Positions 20,015 to 29,784 are shown, counted from the stretch's first letter. The stretch: DNA of 64,000 bases from Robertmurraya kyonggiensis (GCF_005116465.1 NZ_SWBM01000001.1:1860001-1924000); one strand, 5' to 3'. Notes: generated by a model not told the origin, from the letters alone. Numbers and translations are program-made.

Positions 20015-20686
20015 TTATTCATCTTTTATACCTTTTCTTCTCATCGCCAATTGGCGATCGAAGCAGAATCGAAGTAAAACTTGACGCTCAAGTGCTTCAA
20101 CATTCACAAATTCAAGAGAAGTTTTAAATCTATTTTGATCGAGAGGAATGTTCCTCACAACTTTTGCTTCGAATTTAAAATAATGAAAATCTCCGTTTTG
20201 CATCGGCAGAACGAACCATGAATCAATAAGGGTTCCTGATTCTAGTTTCTGTTGTTTCGATACGATAATGGCTGCACCACCAGCACTTATATCATCAGTA
20301 ACCGTAACAAATGGATGAAATTCAGAATTGGTTGGATGTACAGCTACATCTACAGCTGTTTCAACACGAACATATTGACGACGTTGAATTTTAATAAGTT
20401 GATCATCGCCTGGATATGTCAACATAATCATCGGAATCTTTTGTTTAACTCGTCCAACAACTTCTGATTCAAACAAATAAACGGTACCATCACGCATTAT
20501 AAAAGAACACTTTAATTGTGTTCCATCTAAAAAGAAGGCTGTTCTTTTCGTTTCCACATTAATTGGATAATCAATATATAATTGTTGGCCTTTTCTTTCT
20601 ACAAGCTTACATTTGTATTTTTCGACTCTATCACTGTATTGTAATTCAAGGGTTAACGGGTCTCCGATTTTCATCATCATAATCAC
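20015..20686 (-). CDS. motI: PilZ-domain flagellar brake, MotI/YpfA family
   Basis: c-di-GMP receptor which in B. subtilis binds MotA and disengages the flagellar motor. N-terminal YcgR-type domain (about 10-95) and C-terminal PilZ domain with the c-di-GMP motifs QRRQYVRV near 103 and DISAGGAAI near 134 (RxxxR...D/NxSxxG). 223 residues counting from the upstream ATG; several ATG codons cluster at the start (MIMMMKIGD), so the exact start is uncertain by up to four codons. Confidence 0.9.
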   Translation of the reverse strand: MIMMMKIGDPLTLELQYSDRVEKYKCKLVERKGQQLYIDYPINVETKRTAFFLDGTQLKCSFIMRDGTVYLFESEVVGRVKQKIPMIMLTYPGDDQLIKIQRRQYVRVETAVDVAVHPTNSEFHPFVTVTDDISAGGAAIIVSKQQKLESGTLIDSWFVLPMQNGDFHYFKFEAKVVRNIPLDQNRFKTSLEFVNVEALERQVLLRFCFDRQLAMRRKGIKDE

Positions 20687-20796
20687 ACTTTCTGTTTACC
20701 AAATATGATTGACTTATTATTGTTCATTATGACACGATAATCCATTCATGCGCAAGAGTATAAAAGTTTACCTTGATAAAAATGGATGAAAGGTAA

Positions 20797-20828
20797 AAAA
20801 AAGGAAAAGCGAGTGCTTTTCCTTTTTT
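20797..20828 (-). terminator. Terminator of ypeB
   Basis: 14-bp perfect stem with 4-nt loop (GAGT on the plus strand). The ypeB stop codon lies at the stem edge, and the paired A and T tracts supply the T run. Confidence 0.85.
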
Positions 20829-22176
20829 AGACTACATCTTCATATATAGGTTCTGCATTTTGGAGTTTTTCAATCTTTTCTTCAACCTTAGTCTCCGCAT
20901 TAATATAAATTCTATAAGTGTCATCGCCAAGTGTTCCATAAAATTCATGGCACAATACTTCTTCATTAAGATCATTGACAATAATTGCTAGGCTTTCATC
21001 CATTATTTTGACGTTTGGATTAATTTCTTTCCTAGCTTCTGCAGCAGTGATCTTTGGTTTTGGAATTTCTCTCGTATGATGAGAACGTAAATATTCTTCT
21101 GCAGTAAATCCAATAATATTTCCAGTATCAAGAGCAACCTTCACAGTAATTGCATCCGGGTAAATACGTACACCATTTTCATTGGTTACAAACGTAAATA
21201 CCCCCATTTTGTCATATTGACTACTTTCAAATAGATCTAGATTTTCAAAGTCATTATCTTTCAGAAACTTGACTGCTTTATTGCTTGCATCATTCAAGCT
21301 AATTTTCGCATCTTTAACCTCTCTGGAAAGAATAAACCAGATTGGATAACCACCCTTTTTGGTAATATCCATATTCGCTTCTTGCTTTGACTTCTTATCT
21401 TGTACAGAGACACTAAAGAAGCCAACATCTGAGCCCTTTCCATTTTCGGTAACTTGAATATTAGCGTTATTTCCGAATCCACTATATTTTAGCGCGATTT
21501 TCTTTGCCTCTTCCTTTGTAATATCTTTTCCTTCTAAGTATTTGTATCCATCATCTTGTTTTTTCATATTAACAAAGGTCGGACCAAAATCAGTTTCTCC
21601 ATATCCATCAACTGTTTTCTCGACTGTTTTGAAACCATCAATAATCGTATTATCGTTTGGCTGTTCTTCTGTTGCTAAAGCAAGCTCTACATCCATCCAT
21701 CTTAGATTGTTATTTAAAACCGTATGTTGAACATTTCTTAATTCCTTCTGAATATCTGCAGATTGTCCATATAATTCTTTTAAAGCATTATACTCTTTAT
21801 CAGATAACGGTTCCTTGTCTAAATCCCGAATCGCCGCTTGATAACTAAAATCACCAATTTTCGCTAAAAATTCCTCTGTTTTATTAAACGGAAGTAAAGT
21901 TAATGGCAGTTGCCCCACGTCGCTATGGGCTTCTGATGTGATTTTCCATACTTCCGCAAGAGCTGGGGAAAGAGATGTACGAGAATTCATCGCTAAGGTA
22001 GTGCCAATTTTGTCATTCAACAAATCAATTTGATAGGTCAAATCATGAAATGCCCTTTGATAATTGTTTTCAGCATTGATAAGAATGGCGTTTTTCTCTC
22101 TATGTTCCTGATAACCCCAAAAGGCCGTGCCTGCTACACCTAAAGCCAACACTCCAATAAGAATTCCTCTAATCAA
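20827..22176 (-). CDS. ypeB: Germination protein YpeB
   Basis: Partner that stabilises and localises the cortex-lytic enzyme SleB in the spore. 449 residues: N-terminal membrane anchor (about 3-20), a helical N-terminal domain, and a C-terminal half with repeated PepSY modules (for example EAKKIALKYSGFG near 225 and KITAAEARKEINP near 380). Start is TTG behind GAGGTGAGGC. Follows sleB by 15 bases, the conserved sleB-ypeB bicistron. Confidence 0.94.
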   Translation of the reverse strand: MIRGILIGVLALGVAGTAFWGYQEHREKNAILINAENNYQRAFHDLTYQIDLLNDKIGTTLAMNSRTSLSPALAEVWKITSEAHSDVGQLPLTLLPFNKTEEFLAKIGDFSYQAAIRDLDKEPLSDKEYNALKELYGQSADIQKELRNVQHTVLNNNLRWMDVELALATEEQPNDNTIIDGFKTVEKTVDGYGETDFGPTFVNMKKQDDGYKYLEGKDITKEEAKKIALKYSGFGNNANIQVTENGKGSDVGFFSVSVQDKKSKQEANMDITKKGGYPIWFILSREVKDAKISLNDASNKAVKFLKDNDFENLDLFESSQYDKMGVFTFVTNENGVRIYPDAITVKVALDTGNIIGFTAEEYLRSHHTREIPKPKITAAEARKEINPNVKIMDESLAIIVNDLNEEVLCHEFYGTLGDDTYRIYINAETKVEEKIEKLQNAEPIYEDVV

Positions 22177-22191
22177 TTGTGCCTCACCTCT

Positions 22192-23124
22192 TTATTTACA
22201 GAATATATGTTTTCCAATTTGCTTTATCTGTGGTCTAGTCCATATCCAACCACTCGTAGCCGTATCTGGATTAAAATAATAAATAGCATTTCCAGTAGGA
22301 TCGTATCCATTTATCGCATCCAAGACAGCTTCCTTTGCTTGTTCATTAGGTGTTAACCATATCTGTCCATCTGCCACTGCTGTAAATGCACGAGGTTCAA
22401 AAATTACTCCCGAAACTGTATTTGGAAAGCTAGCGCTGTCAACACGATTTAATATAACAGCCGCTACCGCTACCTGACCGATATATGGTTCACCTCGAGA
22501 CTCCCCATAAACTGCATTAGCCATAAGTTGAATGTCGTTTTGTGAAAACCCACTTGGTACATTCGCTGCTGTAGGTTGTTTCGGCGGATTTGCCGGTGCT
22601 TGAGGTGCAGCTTGCTGCTGTGCAGGTGCTTTCGCCGCATTGCCACTTTGACCAGTATTTCCTGCTTTACCAGCATTTCCACCATTGGTTCCACCTTTAT
22701 TCGCAGCACCTCCACTGCCCGTTTTTTTAGGAGCACTTTGCTTATTTAAATCCATCCCACCGTAATGTGTAAATTTGTTTCCTTTATTGATTTGTTCTTT
22801 CACATACTGCTCATTATATTTCGATGCCTTCGCTAACTTATTTTTGGTTGTTGTACCTGCCAAGCCATCGATCGGTAATCCAAACTCATATTGAAAATTT
22901 CTTAGTGCCCAGTACGTTCTCCAACCAAACACACCATCAATTTTTCCAGTATAAAAACCTAAATATTGCAGTCTTGACTGTAATTCAATAACATCATCAC
23001 CTACTGCACCATGCTGAATGACCTGATTTGAAAAAGCATCTACCGTTCTCTCGTTCATACTTAATGGAACACAAATTATGCAAACTGATATTATTAGTAA
23101 GATTTTAATAAATCTTTTGGTCAA
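22192..23124 (-). CDS. sleB: Spore cortex-lytic enzyme SleB
   Basis: Lytic transglycosylase that degrades muramic-lactam-containing cortex during germination. From the TTG at 23124 (GGGGGTG eight bases upstream) 310 residues: signal peptide about 1-30, peptidoglycan-binding domain LQSRLQYLGFYTGKIDGVFG about 45-110, a Gly/Ala/Asn/Pro-rich linker about 130-185, and a Hydrolase_2 catalytic domain with NAVYGESRGEPY (catalytic Glu) and YYFNPDTATS. The linker is more repetitive than in B. subtilis. The longer frame to 23181 lacks a ribosome site. Confidence 0.94.
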   Translation of the reverse strand: MTKRFIKILLIISVCIICVPLSMNERTVDAFSNQVIQHGAVGDDVIELQSRLQYLGFYTGKIDGVFGWRTYWALRNFQYEFGLPIDGLAGTTTKNKLAKASKYNEQYVKEQINKGNKFTHYGGMDLNKQSAPKKTGSGGAANKGGTNGGNAGKAGNTGQSGNAAKAPAQQQAAPQAPANPPKQPTAANVPSGFSQNDIQLMANAVYGESRGEPYIGQVAVAAVILNRVDSASFPNTVSGVIFEPRAFTAVADGQIWLTPNEQAKEAVLDAINGYDPTGNAIYYFNPDTATSGWIWTRPQIKQIGKHIFCK

Positions 23125-23302
23125 AATGAATGCACCCCCAATTGAATTTGATTCCTGAGATGAACTGTTTGATTTATACAATGTACTCCATTGAACCTAT
23201 TTTTTGTAATGAGTGGGTTTTTATTCAAATCTATTTACGCATAATTTAATTTCTCAAATATTAGGGTTCATTTTAGATGTTTACAATTCGCTAATCACAA
23301 AT

Positions 23303-23338
23303 AAAAAAAGCCTCCAATATTTACATTGGAAGGCTTTT
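23303..23338 (-). terminator. Terminator of prsW
   Basis: Minus strand AAAGCCTTCCAAT / ATATTGGAGGCTTT stem followed by TTTTTATTT. The prsW stop codon at 23321-23323 lies in the loop region. Confidence 0.85.
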
Positions 23339-24001
23339 GTTTAATTCTCTATTATGTTGAGATGTAAGAATCCGGGCATGCTTTACTTTTCTTAAAGCTA
23401 ACCACCATAGAAAAATCATGAACGGCAGCATGTATATTAACCAATTTTCAAAGGTGATCAGTATATAATCATAGACGCCATGAAAAAGGAACGGAAACAT
23501 TAAAGAAAAGATGATCCACCTTGATTTATGGCTTTTACTAAACTTTCCTTTCCCTAAATAAAAGCCCATTATAACACCAAACAGAGCATGACTGGATACA
23601 GGCAATAACGCACGGCTTAACGCATATTCTAAACCATTGGCAATTAAATAAAATATATTCTCAACGGTCGCAAATCCTAAGGAAACAGCAACTCCGTATA
23701 CAATTCCATCATATGGTTCATCGAATTCTACGTGTTGGTAAACGGTATAAATTAAAATAAACCATTTAAAAAATTCTTCAAGAAAGCTGATTGAAAAGAA
23801 GGCATGGATCAAATCCGAGTGGACGATATGTTCCACATCAAGAACATATTGAATAAACATAATTGGGAACACGAGAAGAGCACCAATCATAAAGGCTCTA
23901 AACACAACTGAAATCGGTTCAGAATCATATTCATCCTTCAAATAAAAATAACTTAACAATGCTAATCCCGGGGCAATCGCCGCCGATAGTATCCCAAGCA
24001 T
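23321..24001 (-). CDS. prsW: Membrane protease PrsW
   Basis: Site-1 protease that in B. subtilis cuts anti-sigma factor RsiW to release SigW. 226 residues, about seven transmembrane helices, with the family's catalytic-site segments EEFFKW near 75, [10 protein letters not shown] near 115 and [11 protein letters not shown] near 140, and HGVYDY near 190. ATG at 24001 behind AGAGGA is preferred to a start 14 codons upstream. The sigW-rsiW genes are not in the window. Confidence 0.92.
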   Translation of the reverse strand: MLGILSAAIAPGLALLSYFYLKDEYDSEPISVVFRAFMIGALLVFPIMFIQYVLDVEHIVHSDLIHAFFSISFLEEFFKWFILIYTVYQHVEFDEPYDGIVYGVAVSLGFATVENIFYLIANGLEYALSRALLPVSSHALFGVIMGFYLGKGKFSKSHKSRWIIFSLMFPFLFHGVYDYILITFENWLIYMLPFMIFLWWLALRKVKHARILTSQHNRELNKSLPM

Positions 24002-24091
24002 GAAATTTGTCCTCTTTTCAAATCTTTTACATAATCGTATCATGGAATAAAGATAAAGAAAATGTTGAATTATTTACGGAGGCTTATTTTC

Positions 24092-25066
24092 ATGAAGAAA
24101 AAAATACTCGTCATTCATACAGGTGGCACAATCTCGATGAGTGAGGATGAAACAACAGGTGCAGTCAAACCAAGTGAAATAAATCCGATGACAGATAAAA
24201 CTCAAGGCTTAGTTGACTTTGCCGATTTAATTATAGAAGAACCTTTTAACTTACCATCTCCTCATGTAACTCCAAAGGAAATGCTTCAGCTAAAGAATTT
24301 GATAGAATCCAAGAGCAAGGCGGATGCGATCGCTGGAGTAGTCATCACGCATGGTACCGATACGCTTGAAGAAACTGCGTACTTTTTAGACTTAACCATG
24401 GATACAAAAATTCCAATTGTTGTAACTGGCGCCATGCGCTCTAGTAACGAAATCGGCTCTGACGGACTATATAATTTAATTACTTCGATTAAGGTTGCAG
24501 CTAGTGATGAAGCTATTAACAAAGGGGTTCTTGTTGTTCTCAACGATGAAATTCATACAGCAAAAAACGTCACGAAAACACATACGAGCAATATTTCAAC
24601 CTTCCAGAGTCCCCAATATGGACCTATTGGTGTTGTGACAAAAAGGGGAGTATTATTTCATCACTGCCCGACAGGCTCTGAACATTACCCTATTCAAGAC
24701 GCTTCAAAGAAAGTGGTTCTTATAAAAGCTCATGCTGGAATGGACTCAACTCTTCTTTTTGCTATCAATGAATTACCATGTGATGGCATTGTCATCGAAG
24801 CACTTGGTCAAGGAAATCTTCCACCTGCTACAATTCCAGGTATTCAAGCTTTGATTAAAAATAATATTCCTGTTGTCTTCGTATCGCGTTGCTTTAATGG
24901 AATTGCCCAAGACACGTATGCATATGAGGGTGGAGGGAAGCAGCTAAAAGAGTTAGGCGTAATTTTTTCCAATGGATTAAATGGCCAGAAAGCTCGTTTA
25001 AAACTTTTGATTATGTTGGATACAACGAATGAGTTTAAGAAAATAGAAGATGCCTTTTCGATTTAA
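24092..25066 (+). CDS. ansA: Type I L-asparaginase
   Basis: Hydrolyses asparagine to aspartate and ammonia. 324 residues with HTGGTISM near 10 (first catalytic Thr), THGTDTLEETAYFL near 85 (second catalytic Thr-Asp) and TGAMRSSNEIGSDG near 112. ATG at 24092 behind GGAGGC; the frame extends upstream without a ribosome site. Divergent from prsW. In B. subtilis 168 ansA belongs to ansAB, but asparaginase in the prsW-ypdA interval is common in bacilli. Confidence 0.94.
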   Translation: MKKKILVIHTGGTISMSEDETTGAVKPSEINPMTDKTQGLVDFADLIIEEPFNLPSPHVTPKEMLQLKNLIESKSKADAIAGVVITHGTDTLEETAYFLDLTMDTKIPIVVTGAMRSSNEIGSDGLYNLITSIKVAASDEAINKGVLVVLNDEIHTAKNVTKTHTSNISTFQSPQYGPIGVVTKRGVLFHHCPTGSEHYPIQDASKKVVLIKAHAGMDSTLLFAINELPCDGIVIEALGQGNLPPATIPGIQALIKNNIPVVFVSRCFNGIAQDTYAYEGGGKQLKELGVIFSNGLNGQKARLKLLIMLDTTNEFKKIEDAFSI

Positions 25067-25089
25067 TAAGAGAGATTTGCTATTTGTCA

Positions 25090-25187
25090 AACAGAGCAAT
25101 TTCCTGCTAATCTTGGCGTGCATTTCTTGTTTGTCGGTCAAGTTGGGCTCTTTTCTCCCCATCTTGGCGTGCATTTCCAACTTTACG
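25090..25187. repeat. Two-unit degenerate repeat, period 51 bp
   Basis: The 17-base block atcttggcgtgcatttc occurs at 25110 and 25161, each following a diverged ttgtc...ttt segment. It lies in the 3' untranslated region of ansA. Looks like the remnant or seed of a longer array. Confidence 0.75.
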
Positions 25188-25206
25188 AAAATCCAATGCT
25201 TATTAG

Positions 25207-25247
25207 ATAAAAAACGAAGCTGTCTGCAAGTGACAGCTTCGTTTTTA
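25207..25247. terminator. Bidirectional terminator between ansA and ypdA
   Basis: Perfect 15-bp stem AAAAACGAAGCTGTC / GACAGCTTCGTTTTT with 7-nt loop between convergent genes. Confidence 0.9.
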
Positions 25248-25248
25248 T

Positions 25249-26214
25249 TTATTCCTTAGCAACTATTGCATTTGCGATCTGTTCCCCATGAAAACGTCCA
25301 TTCTCGATGAAAATTTCATTAGCATTATTTCCAGCTGCAATCACACCTGCAATAAAGATGCCCTCAACATTAGTTTCCATTGTTTCTGGATCAAAAATCG
25401 GCCTACCTGTCTCTTCATCAATCTGTACACCCATTTTTCGCAAAAAGTGATGGTCAGGATGATAACCAGTCATCGCAAATACAAAATCATTCTTGATTTG
25501 CACGACTTCCCCTTCTTTTTCATAAATAACATGCTCTGGGGTTATTTCCTTCATATTCGAATTAAATTCCATTGTTACGATACCATGACGAACAAGTGAT
25601 TCAAACTCTGGTAAAATCCACGGCTTGATGCTTGGAGAATATTCAGAACCACGGTAAATAACCGTTACCCGCGCTCCTGCTTTTACGAGCTCAATCGTCG
25701 CATCGACACTTGAATTCTTTCCTCCCACCACGACGACATCCTTATCAAAAAACGGATGTGCTTCTTTGAAATAGTGATGCACCTTTGGCAAGTCTTCCCC
25801 AGGTACATCCATATAATTTGGATTGTCATAATAGCCTGTTGCAATAACGACATTTGCACAAGCATATTCCTCTTTATCGGTCCTAATAATAAAATCTCCG
25901 GAGGCTTGCTTTTCCACTGATAAGACCTTCTCAAAGGCATTTACACGAATAGCCGCTCTTTTAACTACCTCACGATAATAAACTAATGCTTGGTTTCTTT
26001 TGGGCTTGTATTCCTCTGTTACAAAAGGAGTGTTACCAATTTCTAATTTTTCACTTGTACTAAAAAATGTTTGGTGGGTCGGATAATTGTAAATCGCATT
26101 CACAATATTTCCTTTTTCAATTACTAACGCACTTTTGCCAATATTCTTCAATGCAATAGCCGCAGCTAAGCCACATGGACCCCCACCAACAATAATGACT
26201 TCTTCCTGTTTCAT
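25249..26214 (-). CDS. ypdA: YpdA-family FAD-dependent (bacillithiol) disulfide reductase
   Basis: Flavoprotein of the thioredoxin-reductase fold; the YpdA family reduces oxidised bacillithiol with NADPH. 321 residues: FAD site VIIVGGGPCGLAAAIAL near 6, NADPH site VVVVGGKNSSVDATIEL near 163, second FAD motif GIFIAGVIAAG near 285. The typical active-site CxxC of thioredoxin reductase is absent, as expected for YpdA. ATG at 26214 follows AAGGAG at a long spacing; upstream codons are unsupported. Precedes gudB as in B. subtilis. Confidence 0.92.
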   Translation of the reverse strand: MKQEEVIIVGGGPCGLAAAIALKNIGKSALVIEKGNIVNAIYNYPTHQTFFSTSEKLEIGNTPFVTEEYKPKRNQALVYYREVVKRAAIRVNAFEKVLSVEKQASGDFIIRTDKEEYACANVVIATGYYDNPNYMDVPGEDLPKVHHYFKEAHPFFDKDVVVVGGKNSSVDATIELVKAGARVTVIYRGSEYSPSIKPWILPEFESLVRHGIVTMEFNSNMKEITPEHVIYEKEGEVVQIKNDFVFAMTGYHPDHHFLRKMGVQIDEETGRPIFDPETMETNVEGIFIAGVIAAGNNANEIFIENGRFHGEQIANAIVAKE

Positions 26215-26317
26215 AGTTGTAACACACTCCTTTTCCATAAAACGAAAGAAGAACTCGCCACAACGACAAGTCCTCCTAAAAGATTCGCTCATATATTTTC
26301 AAAGGGGATACATTTGT

Positions 26318-27595
26318 TTATATCCAACCTCTAAATCTTGATGCTTCTGCCATTTTTCTTACTCCAACCATATAGGCAGCAAGTCGCATATCTACTCGAC
26401 GTGTTTGGGCAGTATTATAAATATTTTCGAAGGATTTCACCATTACTGCTCTTAGCTTATCATCTACTTCTTCTTCAGTCCAATAGTAACCTTGATTATT
26501 TTGAACCCATTCAAAATACGATACAGTTACTCCACCTGCCGAAGCAAGTACATCTGGTACTAAAAGAATTCCACGATCCGTTAAAATTTGTGTAGCGTCT
26601 AACGTTGTTGGCCCATTTGCCGCTTCTACCACAATTTTTGCTCTAATATTATGAGCATTTTCTTCTGTGATTTGATTTTCAATCGCTGCTGGAACAAGAA
26701 TGTCACAATCTAATTCTAATAGTTCTTTATTGGTAATCGTATTATTGAATAACTTTGTCACAGTTCCAAAGCTATCACGACGATCAAGTAAATAATCAAT
26801 ATCTAAACCATCTGGATCATACAAGCCACCGTAAGCATCTGAAATCCCAACTACTTTAGCTCCTGCATCATGCATGAATTTTGATAAGAAGCTTCCCGCA
26901 TTACCAAATCCTTGTACAACAACACGAGCACCTTTAAGTTCAATGCCTTTTCTCTTTGCTGCTTCTTCAATACAGATTGTTACTCCTCTTGCTGTTGCTG
27001 ATTCACGACCATGAGAACCACCTAATACGAGAGGCTTCCCAGTAATGAATCCTGGTGAGTTAAATTCATCGATTCGACTATACTCGTCCATCATCCAAGC
27101 CATTATTTGAGAATTGGTAAATACATCAGGAGCTGGAATATCCTTTGTTGGACCTACGATTTGGCTAATCGCACGAACATATCCGCGGCTCAATCGTTCT
27201 AATTCACGAAACGACATATCCCTTGGATCACAAACAATTCCGCCTTTTCCTCCACCATATGGTAAATCAACAATTCCACATTTCAAACTCATCCAAATGG
27301 AGAGTGCTTTTACTTCTTTTTCAGTAACATTAGGATGAAAACGAATTCCACCTTTTGTCGGGCCCACAGCATCATTGTGCTGAGCGCGGTAGCCAGTAAA
27401 GATTTTTACAGAGCCATCATCCATTCTTACTGGAATTTTGACTGTCATTAATCGCAAAGGTTCTTTTAAAAGCTCATAGACTTCTTCAGGGTATCCAAGT
27501 CTTTCAAGTGCATTATGAATGACCGTTTGAGTGGATTTTAACACATCGAGCTTGTCTTCTTGATTTATATTTTCTGTACTTTTCTCGGCTACCAT
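26318..27595 (-). CDS. gudB: NAD-dependent glutamate dehydrogenase
   Basis: Oxidative deamination of glutamate. 425 residues with the catalytic KCGIVDLPYGGGKGG near 105 and Rossmann GFGNAGSFLSKFMHDAG near 230. The region VKALSIWMSLK lacks the three-codon duplication that inactivates gudB in B. subtilis 168, so the enzyme should be active. ATG behind TAGGAGGTC. Single gene. Confidence 0.96.
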   Translation of the reverse strand: MVAEKSTENINQEDKLDVLKSTQTVIHNALERLGYPEEVYELLKEPLRLMTVKIPVRMDDGSVKIFTGYRAQHNDAVGPTKGGIRFHPNVTEKEVKALSIWMSLKCGIVDLPYGGGKGGIVCDPRDMSFRELERLSRGYVRAISQIVGPTKDIPAPDVFTNSQIMAWMMDEYSRIDEFNSPGFITGKPLVLGGSHGRESATARGVTICIEEAAKRKGIELKGARVVVQGFGNAGSFLSKFMHDAGAKVVGISDAYGGLYDPDGLDIDYLLDRRDSFGTVTKLFNNTITNKELLELDCDILVPAAIENQITEENAHNIRAKIVVEAANGPTTLDATQILTDRGILLVPDVLASAGGVTVSYFEWVQNNQGYYWTEEEVDDKLRAVMVKSFENIYNTAQTRRVDMRLAAYMVGVRKMAEASRFRGWI

Positions 27596-27851
27596 CTAAA
27601 ATAGACCTCCTAAAATCGCTTACAAAATTGTCATCTTTCAGTCACAAGTATACACCTTTGGATAATTTATGCAAGATGAAAAAGATAATTTTTCAGCCTA
27701 TTTCTATATTTTTTGTAAACGTTACCAATATTGAAATTTAAGGAATTAACAAGTGAAATACCACTATTAATTTTCCCTATTTTAGAAGGAAGAAAACCAC
27801 TATTTATGATTATTTATTACCATTTTTATTAATACTGAAATAATTTTTTTC

Positions 27852-27913
27852 AAAAAAAAGAGACGGTTAGGGAGAATGAGATCTCCCCCTCAAAAATACT
27901 CCACTAGCGTCTC
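27852..27913 (-). terminator. Terminator of mecB, extending into the coding end
   Basis: Minus strand GAGACG in the last codons pairs with CGTCTC, with an inner GGGAGA/TCTCCC hairpin, then TTTTTTTT. The stop codon lies inside the structure. Confidence 0.8.
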
Positions 27914-28462
27914 AACTGCATGTTCGTGAATAATTTTGTTTCCATATTCCTTCAGCCAATGAATACTCATAAGAGAAGGATTTCCAAATTCAGCCATAAC
28001 TGCAATTATGTCAGCTGAATCCCTTCGTATATCTTCCTGAAATGATAAGAAATATTTATCTTCCAACGCATATAAACTGCCGCCACAAAAATCTATCGAT
28101 AAGAGTTGCTTTGCTAAGCCGATGACATGCTCAATCTCCTGAAATTCAAAAAGAATATCCTCACTATTTTTCGTGGTAACTTCCATATCAATAAAGCCAT
28201 CATGGAGTGATTCTTCGTCTTCTTCTTCCATCGTGACAATCATAATCATTCCCTGAGCATGCATTGAAAAAATTTCCACAGCAACCGAGCCCTCAATACT
28301 TACTCCAAATTCATCACTTGCTTCTTCAATCATATCATGAAAAAGCTGATGCCACTTTAATGAATCCTTCCAAATATCTTCTTTTGTTAATCCACGTTCC
28401 GTTAAATCATCGGTCGTGAGGAAGATTTTGATTTTATTATAAGTTAATCGCTCAATGCGCAT
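27890..28462 (-). CDS. mecB: Adaptor protein MecA paralogue (MecB/YpbH)
   Basis: Adaptor that delivers substrates to ClpC. 190 residues: N-terminal domain MRIERLTYNKIKIFLTTDDLTERG about 1-24 and a C-terminal ClpC-binding domain from about 105 onward, separated by an acidic linker (EEEDEES). ATG at 28462 preferred to a start eight codons upstream. Synteny with ypbG on one side and gudB on the other matches B. subtilis ypbH rather than mecA. Confidence 0.88.
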   Translation of the reverse strand: MRIERLTYNKIKIFLTTDDLTERGLTKEDIWKDSLKWHQLFHDMIEEASDEFGVSIEGSVAVEIFSMHAQGMIMIVTMEEEDEESLHDGFIDMEVTTKNSEDILFEFQEIEHVIGLAKQLLSIDFCGGSLYALEDKYFLSFQEDIRRDSADIIAVMAEFGNPSLMSIHWLKEYGNKIIHEHAVETLVEYF

Positions 28463-28542
28463 AGTATTTGCCCCCTGCTGTGACAACTGTTGGTTTAGTT
28501 TATGTAAAATTAGAGGGATGGTGAGTCGTCTATCTAGGGTTT

Positions 28543-29313
28543 TTACGCTTTTGATTTTAATGTAATTACATGGGTTTCTGGTTTAGCACCTAGCCTTAAA
28601 GGAATAGACGTTGTCCCATATCCATTACTCACCAACAAGGTTGTCTGAGGGTACTTTTTGAGCTTCCCTATTTCATATGGGCCGATTCCAAATATACGAA
28701 TCTGTCCACCATGAGTATGTCCACTTAAGACGAGGGAAATGCCCTCCTCTTTTGTTAACCTGTTCACGATTCGTGGATCATGGCATACTAAAATTCTGAA
28801 CCCATCTTCTCCGCCATCCTGCAGAGCTAGATCCAGCCTATCTCTTTCTGTAGACATGTCATCAATACCCAATAAAATTAAACGTTCTCCAACCTCTGAC
28901 TCAAAAGAGACAGCTGTGTTATCTAAAATTTTCACACCATATTTTAATAAGAGTCCATCGAGTAGATGCGGATCAATTTCATAATCGTTATTTCCCCAAA
29001 CAAAATAGACCGGACCTACTTCTTTTAATTTTTGAATGTTTTGTTCAACTTGTTCAATTGTTACCCGTTTATCAAGTAGGTCTCCGCCGATTATGACCAA
29101 ATCTACTTTTCCCTTTACTTTATTTAAAAGCTCGTCCGAAACAATTCTGCAGTGAAGATCAGATATAAAGAAAATCTTTACTTCCCCTAAGCTTTTCGGA
29201 AATTCCGCAAATGATACTTCTTGATAAATGATATTATCCATATAAGCCAATTTATACATATACACAAGTAAACTTACTGCCAATACAATTCCTATCACAA
29301 ATATAAAGATCAT
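28543..29313 (-). CDS. ypbG: Membrane-anchored metallophosphoesterase YpbG
   Basis: 256 residues: N-terminal transmembrane helix (about 1-20) and a calcineurin-like phosphoesterase domain with the metal-binding series ISDLHCR near 50, GGDLLDKR near 76, WGNNDYE near 107 and LSGHTHGGQ near 193. Substrate unknown. Starts 18 bases after the small membrane protein gene upstream, so likely co-transcribed with it. Confidence 0.9.
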   Translation of the reverse strand: MIFIFVIGIVLAVSLLVYMYKLAYMDNIIYQEVSFAEFPKSLGEVKIFFISDLHCRIVSDELLNKVKGKVDLVIIGGDLLDKRVTIEQVEQNIQKLKEVGPVYFVWGNNDYEIDPHLLDGLLLKYGVKILDNTAVSFESEVGERLILLGIDDMSTERDRLDLALQDGGEDGFRILVCHDPRIVNRLTKEEGISLVLSGHTHGGQIRIFGIGPYEIGKLKKYPQTTLLVSNGYGTTSIPLRLGAKPETHVITLKSKA

Positions 29314-29331
29314 AAATCCTCCCCTAGACCA

Positions 29332-29721
29332 CTACTCTTCGATCATTTTAAACCGGCTAAAATCTAATGAAATAATACCATACAGAATAGAAAAACTGAA
29401 AAAAACCATCGTTTGCCAAAAACCTGTTTGGAATAAAATATAAAAACTAACCAGAAGCAGCAGTGCCAACAAAATTTCCACTAGATTCGATTCTTTTCGA
29501 TTATAAAACAAAAACGTTTCTTCTACTCCTTCTTTTATAATCAGTGCATTTGTTATAAAACCAATAATAAATACGATTGAAGCCGAAAAAAACGCAAAAG
29601 GATCGACAACAAATTTTAGTAGAAACTCGGAAAATTCAAAGGGTGAATCAATTGGAAACAATAAAATAAATAGATAGCCACATCCAAATCCTAGTATTAA
29701 TCGAGTACTCTTTTTCCACAT
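29332..29721 (-). CDS. Unknown small membrane protein
   Basis: 129 residues with four predicted transmembrane helices (about 5-22, 35-62, 84-98, 102-120) and a basic loop YNRKESN. I do not recognise a family. Probably forms an operon with ypbG, 18 bases downstream. No equivalent that I recall between ypbG and ypbF in B. subtilis. Confidence 0.7.
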   Translation of the reverse strand: MWKKSTRLILGFGCGYLFILLFPIDSPFEFSEFLLKFVVDPFAFFSASIVFIIGFITNALIIKEGVEETFLFYNRKESNLVEILLALLLLVSFYILFQTGFWQTMVFFSFSILYGIISLDFSRFKMIEE

Positions 29722-29724
29722 AAA

Positions 29725-29760
29725 AAATCCCTCCCATAAAAATCTATGAGAGAGATTTAG
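29725..29760 (-). terminator. Terminator of the CBS-protein gene
   Basis: Minus strand 14-bp stem AAATCTCTCTCATA / TATGGGAGGGATTT, fully paired if G-U pairs are allowed, then TTTTTT. Confidence 0.8.
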
Positions 29761-29784
29761 TTTATAGCTTTAAAAATAGAAAAA

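Noticed and set aside
23125-23300. SigG promoter in front of sleB
   Set aside because: TGAATA is present on the minus strand but no matching CATnnTA -10 lies at the right distance.
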